Assembly (NCBI GenBank): GCA_944325435.1
Contig: CALVAC010000018.1
Coordinates: 1 to 64,000 of the forward strand
DNA from: an uncultured Bacteroidales bacterium
GTDB taxonomy: Bacteria > Bacteroidota > Bacteroidia > Bacteroidales > UBA932
Direction: 5' to 3'
Length of the DNA: 64,000 nt
Part shown: positions 35,326-43,743 of the stretch, piece after piece
How positions within the stretch are numbered: position 1 is the stretch's first letter
Layout: each line of letters opens with the position of its first letter
Notes under the pieces: generated by a model
Told to the model about the DNA's origin: nothing
Seen by the model: the letters and a program-made list of their open reading frames with translations, nothing else
The model's database searches: none
Made by a program: the position numbers and the translations under genes

Positions 35326-36771
35326 TTAAAGTTCAGGTACCCTGTAGAACTCCTCCCAGCCCTCACGCGGCAAAGTCCCCCACAGGAGCTGGTTGGCGAG
35401 AGGATTGTTCGTTATCTGCTTTGTCTCCCTGTCGAACAGTATCTTCTGTCCGGTCCACTGGCTGATCACTCCAAGGCAGAACACCTGGCTCAACGGCCCC
35501 GATATGGAGAACGGGGAACGAGGCTTCTCCTTGCCCATAACAGAGAGAAGGAAGTTCTCGTAATGGTTGGACGGAGACTTCGGGACTTCAGGAAGTTTCC
35601 CTTCCATCTCCTTCGCCTTCTCCTCAGGAATGATGGACAGGGTGCTTCCGTGTGAACCTCCCTTGAAGGTCAGCTCCTTTGAATATATCTCCTTGCCCGG
35701 ATTCAGTTTGGCAGGCTGTATCTTCTGGCCTGCCACTGACGGGATATTCGGGTCGAGTTCGGATACCCCATATCCTTCAGGAACAGCGGGGATGTTGTCC
35801 AGACCATCATACCAGGTGATGTCGAGAGCCGGCATCCCCTCCCTCTCAGGGAACTTGAACAGGATGGTGGATGACATCGGATAGAAGAAAGGATTGTGCC
35901 CCTTGAGATAGAGAGGGTTGATCTCCGTCGGGAGCCCGAGGTCAAGGAACTCGTGGATAGAATCTATGATATGCGCCCCCCAGTCTCCAAGGACACCCAT
36001 GCCGAACTCATACCAGCATCTCCACTGACCGTTATGGAAGTCATGGTTGTAGGAATGCTCATGCGCGGCACAGAGCCATGTGTCCCAGTCAAGGGTGGCA
36101 GGTACAGGCTCGGCTGCCGGGTATGAGGTCATCTCCTGATTCCACCCGTGCCAGCGGCGCGGATTGTTCATATGTGCGGTCACCGCCGTCACATCCTTGA
36201 TGATGCCGGCCTCCTTCCACGCCTTGAACTGGAAATAGTTTGCTTCGGAATGACCCTGGTTACCCATCTGGGTCACCACACCGTATTTCTTCTCGGCCTG
36301 CATCAGCATCTCGCACTCGTAGAATGTGCGGGCAAGAGGCTTCTCCACATATACATGTATTCCTTCCCTCATTGCTGCCATGCAGATAGGGAAATGGCTA
36401 TGGTCAGGAGTGCAGACGACCACCGCATCTATCTTCGATGCCATCTCATCGAAGAGTTTGCGGAAATCCTTGTATTTCGGCACTCCAGGGAACATTGACT
36501 CTATCTCCCGGGTCTGTTTAGCCCCCATGTCCACATCACACAGGGCGATGACATTGCACAGTCCGGTGGCATGGAACTGCTTGGAGACTTCGTTGCCCCT
36601 GTTGCCTATGCCGATAAGCGCGACATTCACCTTGTCATTTGCCCCCACCTTTCTCGGAGATGGAGATGTCTTACCATTGAATCCCATTGCCATCGATGGC
36701 ATCATGGCTGCACCGCCTATAACGGCAGCTCTCTGCAGAAAATCTCTGCGGGATATGTTTTTCCCCGACAT
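35326..36771 (-). CDS. Gfo/Idh/MocA-family oxidoreductase, Tat-exported
   Basis: A 481-residue paralogue of the oxidoreductase at 32991. The N-terminus MSGKNISRRDFLQRAAVIGG carries a twin-arginine motif. The Rossmann domain starts VNVALIGIGNRGNEVSKQF, with VEKPLARTFYECEML near 150, and the C-terminal domain contains HMNNPRRWHGWNQEMTSYP and EFGMGVLGDWGAHIIDSIHE. This long Trp-rich form is common in Bacteroidales loci that carry DUF1080 proteins. The exact substrate is not readable. It follows the DUF1080 gene by 36 bases. Confidence 0.87.
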   Translation of the reverse strand: MSGKNISRRDFLQRAAVIGGAAMMPSMAMGFNGKTSPSPRKVGANDKVNVALIGIGNRGNEVSKQFHATGLCNVIALCDVDMGAKQTREIESMFPGVPKYKDFRKLFDEMASKIDAVVVCTPDHSHFPICMAAMREGIHVYVEKPLARTFYECEMLMQAEKKYGVVTQMGNQGHSEANYFQFKAWKEAGIIKDVTAVTAHMNNPRRWHGWNQEMTSYPAAEPVPATLDWDTWLCAAHEHSYNHDFHNGQWRCWYEFGMGVLGDWGAHIIDSIHEFLDLGLPTEINPLYLKGHNPFFYPMSSTILFKFPEREGMPALDITWYDGLDNIPAVPEGYGVSELDPNIPSVAGQKIQPAKLNPGKEIYSKELTFKGGSHGSTLSIIPEEKAKEMEGKLPEVPKSPSNHYENFLLSVMGKEKPRSPFSISGPLSQVFCLGVISQWTGQKILFDRETKQITNNPLANQLLWGTLPREGWEEFYRVPEL

Positions 36772-36807
36772 ATCTCTATCGTTTTTATTGTTGGTTACTG
36801 TTTCCTG

Positions 36808-38166
36808 TTAATCGAGAGGCTTAAGTTCCTTGATCTTGATGTTCTTGTAATATACCTTGTCCCCATGGTCCTGGATAAGGATATGGCCGGTCTCGAAGTT
36901 ACCGAAGTTGACCCAGTCCTTATATTTGCTGTAGTCTACGAAAGCATTCCACATCTGGTTGTTACGCTCGTATTCAATAATCTTGACATCATTGAGCCAG
37001 TGCTCCACGTGGTTGCCTCTGACCACTACCTTGCCTGTGTTGAAGAAACCCTTGCGGAAAGGCTTGTCGGCAGGGGCAGGGATAAGGTCATAAAGAGACC
37101 CGAGAGTCCTGTTCCCGTTGACTCCGAGCTTCGCATCCGGATGCTTCTCGTCATCAAGCACCTGGAATTCACATCCTATTGAAGAACCGGACATGGCATT
37201 GTTCACATCAGGATTCACGAAATACTTGACTCCGCTGTTCGCCCCTTCTGTCAGCTTGAAATCGAAGGTCAGCTCGAAATCGCGGTACTTCCTGTCAGTG
37301 ATGATGTCACCGCCATTGCCAGACTCGGCACCATCGGCCTTCTCCACAACCAGCATACCGTCCTCGATATGCCAGCCCTTGGATGGGAACTCGGGAGCCT
37401 TGTGACTGTGCCAGCCCTCAGTAGTCTTGCCATCCCAGAGAAGAGCCCAGCCTTCGGCAGCCTCACGCTCGGAAATGGTGTTAGGAATGCAGTTCTTCTG
37501 CACGATACCCGTCTCCGGAGACACTTCATATTCAAGATCTTCAGTCATTATACGGATGTCTTTCCAGCTGATGGCCTTGCCCACTGACTCTTCGTCATAG
37601 ACGGCATGGACCTGCAGGGCGATATACCCGGAAGCATCCTGTGCATCAAGCACATCCGCAGCAGGCACCCCGTTTATCCAGGTACGGATACGGTTGCCCA
37701 CGGCCTCGATCCTGGCCTTGTTCCAGTCTCCGTGACGGAAAGCGGCCTGAGCCTCAGGGTTCACTGTCAGAGGGTAGAGCCATCCGAGCCTTGCCTCGTC
37801 ATAGATTCCTCCTGTCCAGGCCCTTGAAGTAGGGTCTATCTCATACTGGTAGCCATACATGCGGCCGTCCTCCCGGACATGGCTGCGCAGCTGCACTCCC
37901 GAATTGAAATATTTGAAATTCTCATCTATCTTGAAGAGGAACTCGAGTATGAAATCCCCGTATTCCCTGTCTGTCACGAGGAAGGTGTTCCTGTTGTCCA
38001 CCTTTGTACTCACCCCGGTTATGGCTCCATCCTTGACGGAATATTCCGCCGTACCTCCGACGACTTTCCATCCCTTGAGATTCTTCCCGTTGAAAAGCGG
38101 CTGCCACTGCGCGCCTGCATTCACTGCCACCAGGCAGGACAGCGCCAAGATCAAGATCTTTTTCAT
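36808..38166 (-). CDS. secreted double-DUF1080 protein (3-keto-glycoside hydrolase/lyase family)
   Basis: A 452-residue secreted protein with a signal peptide ([20 protein letters not shown]). Two jelly-roll DUF1080 domains are visible: about 22-215 ([39 protein letters not shown]) and about 240-450 ([55 protein letters not shown]). The family (PF06439) is annotated as 3-keto-disaccharide hydrolase; members act on sugars oxidised at carbon 3. With the two exported oxidoreductases this suggests glycoside cleavage by oxidation then hydrolysis or elimination. It is first in the operon. Confidence 0.87.
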   Translation of the reverse strand: MKKILILALSCLVAVNAGAQWQPLFNGKNLKGWKVVGGTAEYSVKDGAITGVSTKVDNRNTFLVTDREYGDFILEFLFKIDENFKYFNSGVQLRSHVREDGRMYGYQYEIDPTSRAWTGGIYDEARLGWLYPLTVNPEAQAAFRHGDWNKARIEAVGNRIRTWINGVPAADVLDAQDASGYIALQVHAVYDEESVGKAISWKDIRIMTEDLEYEVSPETGIVQKNCIPNTISEREAAEGWALLWDGKTTEGWHSHKAPEFPSKGWHIEDGMLVVEKADGAESGNGGDIITDRKYRDFELTFDFKLTEGANSGVKYFVNPDVNNAMSGSSIGCEFQVLDDEKHPDAKLGVNGNRTLGSLYDLIPAPADKPFRKGFFNTGKVVVRGNHVEHWLNDVKIIEYERNNQMWNAFVDYSKYKDWVNFGNFETGHILIQDHGDKVYYKNIKIKELKPLD

Positions 38167-38321
38167 GTCTGCTATAAATTATATGGTATTAAAAATTTCC
38201 GCTGACAAATTTATAATTTTAATCCGGACAAAAATATAACTGTAATATCAAATTTAGGTAAAATCGTCTCAAAATGTCCCATTCATCCCATATCCTGTTT
38301 CCTGCTATGGCGCAAATGCAA

Positions 38322-38353
38322 GAAAAAAAGAGCGGATGGAACCCCACCCGCTC
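38322..38353 (-). terminator. intrinsic terminator of the OmpA-family gene
   Basis: On the minus strand GAGCGGGTGG and CCATCCGCTC pair over 10 positions (one G-U) around GGTT, followed by TTTTTTTC. It lies 25 bases past the stop at 38378. Confidence 0.88.
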
Positions 38354-38377
38354 TTTTAAGACTGTATCGGCCGATTG

Positions 38378-39628
38378 TTATTCTGCGTATTCGAGGACAA
38401 CGCACCTGTTGAGTTCAGGCTGCCCTTCGATGAATGTGGATTCTGCACCCACAGCCTTGACAACAAGACGGTCCTCTGACACATTATACTTGGTGCGGAG
38501 AAGATTGAGCACATACTCCACCCTCTTCTCGCTGAGGTACTGGTTGCGCTTCTTGCCGCCTGTATCCTTGTCTGCATATCCAGTCAGGACAAATGTGGCA
38601 TCAGCATCCTGCTCGATGACATTCTTTATATAGAAATCGAGATGGTAAAGCTCCCTCGAATCAAGCTCTGTCTGACCGATAGTGAAGAACACTGCACCAG
38701 GGGATACCGTCAGCTTCTTCCCTTCAGCTGCTGCAAGGGCATCCTGAAGCTCATCCACCTCGGCCTGCAGGGCATCGTTCTTCGCTGCGAGAGCCTTGTT
38801 CTCATCGGCAAGCCTCTCCGCCTCGGCTGCATATTTTGCCGAATTGTCCTTCATGGTGTTCACTGCAGCCACGCTGTACGGAGCATAGCCCTCCGGCACC
38901 TGGGTGGCACGCTTCCAGTTGGTCTTGCCGAGGTTGACAGCCACGCCGAAAGTCGCGCTTGTCATTGCTGCCAGACCGCCGGTGTTGCCGTTGAACTGCC
39001 CGTTGAACAGGATCTGCCTTACATCGAGGGTGAGGTTCACCCTGTTGCTGATGCGCAGGGTGTTGTAGATACCTCCGCCGTATGCGAACTGATGGCTCTT
39101 GGCTGTGACACCGGCAGTACCGTAACCATGCAGGTAGCCTGCGCTGAGATAAGGTATCACGTTCCAGAACCTCGTCTCCTTGTATCCGCTGAAAGCGTTG
39201 GAGATATTCCACATCACATCCGTACGGACGTATGCGAAATTCACCTTCTCCTTATACATGTTCTTCGCATCATTGAATTCGGTCGCGAATGCAGTCTGGT
39301 ACTGGTTCCATCCGTTAGCACGGAATCCGCTGTATCCTATACGTGCTCCTATGCTCGGAGTGAACCACTTGCCGACATTCACCTCTATCGCTGGAGCGAC
39401 CCTTGTATTATGCTGCTGGCCGCCGAACCATCCATCCTCGAACAGGTTGATGCCGCCGCCGACACCGATGAACCAGTTGTCCCACGCACCGTTGGTCTCA
39501 TACGGGCCGCGCACGATGCGTCCCAGAGAGTCCCTGTTACCGTTTTCCTGTGCATCGGCACTGACTGCGAATGCAGCGGATGCCACTGCTGCGAGCAGAC
39601 CGATGAGAACAATTCTACAAGTTTTCAT
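38378..39628 (-). CDS. OmpA-family outer-membrane protein
   Basis: A 416-residue protein with a signal peptide from 39628 (MKTCRIVLIGLLAAVASAAF). An N-terminal beta-barrel (about 40-270, WFIGVGGGINLFEDG, APAIEVNVGKWFTPSIGARI) is followed by a coiled-coil linker (about 285-315, AEAERLADENKALAAKNDAL) and a C-terminal OmpA peptidoglycan-binding domain (LTGYADKDTGGKKRNQYLSEKR). It tethers the outer membrane to the wall. A well-formed promoter and a strong terminator frame it as one of the clearest single-gene units here, and high expression is likely. Confidence 0.92.
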   Translation of the reverse strand: MKTCRIVLIGLLAAVASAAFAVSADAQENGNRDSLGRIVRGPYETNGAWDNWFIGVGGGINLFEDGWFGGQQHNTRVAPAIEVNVGKWFTPSIGARIGYSGFRANGWNQYQTAFATEFNDAKNMYKEKVNFAYVRTDVMWNISNAFSGYKETRFWNVIPYLSAGYLHGYGTAGVTAKSHQFAYGGGIYNTLRISNRVNLTLDVRQILFNGQFNGNTGGLAAMTSATFGVAVNLGKTNWKRATQVPEGYAPYSVAAVNTMKDNSAKYAAEAERLADENKALAAKNDALQAEVDELQDALAAAEGKKLTVSPGAVFFTIGQTELDSRELYHLDFYIKNVIEQDADATFVLTGYADKDTGGKKRNQYLSEKRVEYVLNLLRTKYNVSEDRLVVKAVGAESTFIEGQPELNRCVVLEYAE

Positions 39629-39658
39629 TTCAATAAGATAAATACACACAATTGCCCG

Positions 39659-39688
39659 CAAAGGTAATTAAAATATCGGTAAAACCAA
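39659..39688 (-). promoter_or_regulatory. complete Bacteroidota promoter for the OmpA-family gene
   Basis: On the minus strand a -33 TTG (39686-39688) is followed by exactly 19 bases and then TACCTTTG (39659-39666). This matches the TTG-N19-TAnnTTTG consensus. The transcript would start about 20 bases before the ATG. Confidence 0.8.
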
Positions 39689-39753
39689 CCTCGGACGCAG
39701 GAAAATATCTGCATTTTTTCTGAAAAACCATCTCGCATTTCAGATAATTTTCT

Positions 39754-39761
39754 TAACTTTG
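39754..39761 (+). promoter_or_regulatory. -7 box for gdhA
   Basis: TAACTTTG matches TAnnTTTG and ends 39 bases before the gdhA ATG. No TTG is seen at the expected -33 distance. Confidence 0.55.
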
Positions 39762-39800
39762 CAGGAAACGGTTATAAAAACAACTTAACATTTTCCCCAA

Positions 39801-41135
39801 ATGAATTCAACTGAAGTTCTGAACGGGCTCAAGAGGAGATTCCCAAATGAGCCGGAGTACCACCAGGCGGTCTCTGAAGTCCTGGCAAGCATTGAAGATG
39901 TCTACAACCAGCATCCTGAATTCGAGGAGTACAACCTCATCGAGAGGCTGTGCATCCCGGACAGGATTGTCTCTTTCCGTGTCACTTGGGTAGATGACTA
40001 CGGCCGTGTACAGACCAATATGGGCTACAGGATACAGCACAACTGCGCCATCGGCCCGTACAAGGGCGGCATCAGGTTCCACGCATCCGTAAACCAGTCC
40101 ATCCTGAAGTTCCTCGCTTTCGAGCAGACATTCAAGAACGCTCTCACAACCCTGCCTATGGGCGGTGCGAAGGGAGGCTCTGACTTCAACCCTAAAGGCA
40201 AGTCCGATGATGAGATAATGCGTTTCTGCCAGGCCTTCATCCTTGAACTGTGGAGACATATCGGCCCGGAGACGGATGTCCCGGCAGGAGACATAGGCGT
40301 AGGAGGCCGTGAAGTCGGCTTCATGTTCGGAATGTACAAGAAACTCGCCCGCGAGCATACCGGCACGTTCACAGGCAAGGGAATCACATTCGGAGGTTCG
40401 CTCATGCGCCCGGAGGCCACAGGCTACGGCAACGTATATTTCCTGCAGCAGATGCTCGCTACAAGGGGCATCGGCATCGAGGGCAAGACAGTCTGCATCT
40501 CAGGATCCGGCAACGTGGCACAGTACACGGCAGAGAAGCTCATCAGCCTCGGAGCCAAGGTCGTGACCATGTCCGACTCGAACGGCTACATATACGATCC
40601 GGATGGAATCACCCGCGACAAGCTGGACTATATCATGCATCTCAAGAATGTGGAGAGAGGACGCATCAGGGAATATGCGGAGAAATACGGCTGCAAATAT
40701 GTGGAAGGAGCGCGGCCGTGGGGAGAGAAATGCGACATCGCCATGCCGAGCGCGACCCAGAACGAAATCAACGGAGAAGAGGCCAGGACACTTCTTGCCA
40801 ACGGCTGCTTTGCAGTTTCAGAAGGAGCGAACATGCCATCCACCCCGGAAGCCATCGATGCCTTCCTGAACGCAAAGATCCTCTATGCTCCCGGAAAGGC
40901 TGCCAATGCAGGCGGGGTGTCTGTATCAGGGCTGGAAATGACCCAGAACTCGCAGAAACTCAGCTGGAGTGCAGAAGAAGTGGACAGCAAGCTCAAAAGC
41001 ATTATGGAGAATATCCACAGCCAGTGCGTAAAATACGGCACTCAGCCGGATGGCTATGTGAACTATGTCAAGGGAGCCAACATTTCAGGCTTCATGAAGG
41101 TAGCCACAGCTATGATGGAGCAGGGAATCCTGTAA
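39801..41135 (+). CDS. gdhA: NADP-specific glutamate dehydrogenase
   Basis: GdhA makes glutamate from 2-oxoglutarate, ammonia and NADPH in the cytoplasm, a major route of ammonia assimilation in gut Bacteroidota. The 444-residue length is standard for the hexameric small form. Key blocks are GPYKGGIRFHASVNQSILKF, LTTLPMGGAKGGSDFNPKGK with the catalytic Lys, GPETDVPAGDIGVGGREVG, the dinucleotide-binding SGSGNVAQYTAEKL, and ANAGGVSVSGLEM near the end. It is divergent from the OmpA-family gene and ends at a strong shared hairpin. Confidence 0.97.
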   Translation: MNSTEVLNGLKRRFPNEPEYHQAVSEVLASIEDVYNQHPEFEEYNLIERLCIPDRIVSFRVTWVDDYGRVQTNMGYRIQHNCAIGPYKGGIRFHASVNQSILKFLAFEQTFKNALTTLPMGGAKGGSDFNPKGKSDDEIMRFCQAFILELWRHIGPETDVPAGDIGVGGREVGFMFGMYKKLAREHTGTFTGKGITFGGSLMRPEATGYGNVYFLQQMLATRGIGIEGKTVCISGSGNVAQYTAEKLISLGAKVVTMSDSNGYIYDPDGITRDKLDYIMHLKNVERGRIREYAEKYGCKYVEGARPWGEKCDIAMPSATQNEINGEEARTLLANGCFAVSEGANMPSTPEAIDAFLNAKILYAPGKAANAGGVSVSGLEMTQNSQKLSWSAEEVDSKLKSIMENIHSQCVKYGTQPDGYVNYVKGANISGFMKVATAMMEQGIL

Positions 41136-41181
41136 CTGGAATATACCGGACGAATGCATACGCACTGTTCCGGAAATAAAA

Positions 41182-41219
41182 GGAGAGGCCGGTTTCTCAT
41201 TCCAGAAGCCGGCCTCTCC
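41182..41219. terminator. bidirectional terminator, gdhA and nuclease operon
   Basis: GGAGAGGCCGG and CCGGCCTCTCC form an 11-bp GC-rich stem with a further TCT/AGA pairing inside. The minus strand continues CCTTTTATTTCC, so it suits the leftward operon best, but it lies between two convergent genes and can stop both. Confidence 0.8.
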
Positions 41220-41241
41220 GTATATAGACTGTCCTGCAGGA

Positions 41242-43722
41242 CTATCTGTTGTACCTTATGGCAATATATTCAATGCTGCTTGAATGCTCGCCGGCAAGTG
41301 CGGCACCGCTGGCACTGTCACTGAGACGGGCGTTGGAATAGTCACTGCCGTCACTGCACAGGTCACTCGTCGGACGCAGACGTATATAGACATCCGGATG
41401 TCCGAGTATCTCCTGAGGAAGTTCAAAATTGATACCCTTGTAGGCCACTATCGAAGAATACAGGGTATTGGACCAGACCGAGACATCCGGCACCGTATAT
41501 TCTCCTATAAGGTGCCACTGGTCATCATCCTCCTCTGCCTGCGAGTCTGTCAGAGCCCATTCCGCACACCAGAACCGCGGCGTATAGAATGTCTGCTGCG
41601 TATTCATCACCGATATCTGCAGGGAGATATGCGATGTGGTGACTCCCTCCGTTGAGAAGTTTATCAGCCAGGCATAAGGTCGTCCCGTGTCATCGTCCCA
41701 CCAGTAATTGTTGCCGAAAGCCGTATAGCAGTTGCCGCTCACGTTCCCCTTGCCACGCATCGATGTGCTGCCGCTATAGTTGATCTGCTGCGAACTGGTC
41801 GGGATGGCATCATTGCCCGGCCAGCCTCCGGTTCCGCTGGCTGCATACTGGTTTGCCGCATAAGGGCCGCACCACTCTACCGTACCGTCAGGATTATGGC
41901 TGACAAGGTTGTCCATCGCACTGTTCCAGCTTTCCTTCGTCGGATCGATAACCACGCCTATGCCGTTCTTGTTGCCGTAATTGGCACCGAACAGATTGTT
42001 GGCGTTGTTTCCTATCGGGCCGAGATATTCATAGGTTCCAGACCCGAACATATGCTGCTGGTATGTGGACTGGAGATATTCCTTGGCAGGAGAGCCGGAA
42101 TATTTTTCCTGGTATGTATGGGTGAAATATCCGTTGGAACCGTAAGTAGGACGCTGTACCTTGTTTTCGGTATCGGGGTTCCAGTAACGGTATTCGGCAA
42201 GAAGTGCGGAAAAACTGTCCTCGACACTGTCGTTCATCTGCCCCCAGATATCATCTTTTGTCTGATGCCGTATCTGATAGCGTCCGATATAGCCGAGCGT
42301 AGGATCCTCCTCCATCTCGGCAGGGTCGGCCCCGTTCCGCCACTCGAACCTGGAGAAGCGCTCGTGGACAATCACTCCTGATATCTTTCCCGAGCCGTAA
42401 GGGAGACGCGTCCCGTCACTGCGATATGCACAGTTGGTATTTGTGAGCATATACATATCATCCCCGTTGACATCACGTATGAGAAGCGGGTATTTGCTGA
42501 TACGGTGAGCGTTTGTCCCGATGGAATAGCCTTCATTGACAGGGACGAGGGAACCTTTCCGTACCGGGATCTCCACATCCTTGAGTGTCACGTAAGTATA
42601 TATGTCGTCATCGGTGAGTTCGCTCATATATTTTTCTTTGACAGGCACATCCGCCGCACTGCCTGCCTCCTGGGAGATGACCATCGCCCTGGTGACTCCG
42701 ACAAGCTCATATCGGTCAGGATTTTCAACGAGATTGGCCGTCGCTCCATTGATAAGGATCTGTACATGGTCATACTGGCTGAACACATTGTCCTCCTCTG
42801 TCGCTGTCTGCACAGATATTCCGTACCTTCCATCATACGATTCAAGGTAGACTGTCTTCTCCGAGACCGTATAGTCTATCGATGATGTCGTATTCTGCGG
42901 ATTCTCTCCAGCATTGCGGTTCTGTGTGTTGCTCACCACGATACCGCTGATGATGACATAATCCTCGACAGGACGGTTGAGGGCATAGTTCTGCCTGAAC
43001 TCTTCCATTGTTATCTCCCTTCCCAGGGTCTCTTTCGCGCTGCGCTGCAAGAGATTGAACATCACCGACACGGTCTCGTCCCAGCCATCTGTGAAAGAGA
43101 GTGACACCGAAGCCGTGCGCGGTGCCTCCTCATCCGGATTAGGCTCCACCTCGATCACCAGGTCGCGCGTCTCGCTTTCAGAGTCGACTATCTCTATCTT
43201 CCTGATCCAGCCGGCATCTGTTTCATCAGTATATTCGGCCGTCACCGTAATCTCTTCAAAAGGGATGTTGGTAGTTATGGAAGAAGTGTTCTGCCCTCCG
43301 GCTCCCGGAACTATGACAGATGAATTGCCGAAGGCTATGGCCGCATCCACAAGCGCTTTCTGCTTTATGTAAAGAGTGTCCCTGCGTGAATCAAGATCCG
43401 AGCAGAGCACAAATCCTGCCTGCCGCTTGAAGTCCTCGTTGAACTCGCAGGAAGCTGTTATCTTCGCCTTCCCATCCACCGCATCGCCGCAGGAAAGGCT
43501 CAACCAGTCGGCTTCCGCCATATATTCTATATGGTACGGGCCGTTCGTATATATGTCTATGTCGAACGTACTGGCCTCCGCTTCGACCACATACTCTTTC
43601 TCTATGGCACCGAGCTTGACAAGAGGAATATCTTCAGGCTCTGCGAATGCACAGGACACTGCAGCCGCAGCTGTCGCCAGGATTCCGAAGACATTGAATA
43701 TGGATATCCTTGTTGTATTCAT
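41242..43722 (-). CDS. DUF5689-type surface lipoprotein, distal copy
   Basis: An 826-residue lipoprotein with a signal ending AAAAVSCAFAEPED. The N-terminal part has BACON/immunoglobulin-like beta domains (about 35-235). A central DUF5689-like OB-type domain follows (about 240-430: EDYVIISGIVVSNTQNRN, TVYLESYDGRYGISVQ, SELTDDDIYTYVTLKDVEIP). The C-terminal half (about 480-826) is a large beta-rich region ending IEYIAIRYNR, with no catalytic motif that I can identify. It is last in the operon and paralogous in its middle to the gene at 43744. It probably binds the operon's substrate at the surface. Confidence 0.75.
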   Translation of the reverse strand: MNTTRISIFNVFGILATAAAAVSCAFAEPEDIPLVKLGAIEKEYVVEAEASTFDIDIYTNGPYHIEYMAEADWLSLSCGDAVDGKAKITASCEFNEDFKRQAGFVLCSDLDSRRDTLYIKQKALVDAAIAFGNSSVIVPGAGGQNTSSITTNIPFEEITVTAEYTDETDAGWIRKIEIVDSESETRDLVIEVEPNPDEEAPRTASVSLSFTDGWDETVSVMFNLLQRSAKETLGREITMEEFRQNYALNRPVEDYVIISGIVVSNTQNRNAGENPQNTTSSIDYTVSEKTVYLESYDGRYGISVQTATEEDNVFSQYDHVQILINGATANLVENPDRYELVGVTRAMVISQEAGSAADVPVKEKYMSELTDDDIYTYVTLKDVEIPVRKGSLVPVNEGYSIGTNAHRISKYPLLIRDVNGDDMYMLTNTNCAYRSDGTRLPYGSGKISGVIVHERFSRFEWRNGADPAEMEEDPTLGYIGRYQIRHQTKDDIWGQMNDSVEDSFSALLAEYRYWNPDTENKVQRPTYGSNGYFTHTYQEKYSGSPAKEYLQSTYQQHMFGSGTYEYLGPIGNNANNLFGANYGNKNGIGVVIDPTKESWNSAMDNLVSHNPDGTVEWCGPYAANQYAASGTGGWPGNDAIPTSSQQINYSGSTSMRGKGNVSGNCYTAFGNNYWWDDDTGRPYAWLINFSTEGVTTSHISLQISVMNTQQTFYTPRFWCAEWALTDSQAEEDDDQWHLIGEYTVPDVSVWSNTLYSSIVAYKGINFELPQEILGHPDVYIRLRPTSDLCSDGSDYSNARLSDSASGAALAGEHSSSIEYIAIRYNR

Positions 43723-43743
43723 CGTTTCCTATATATTAATGTG

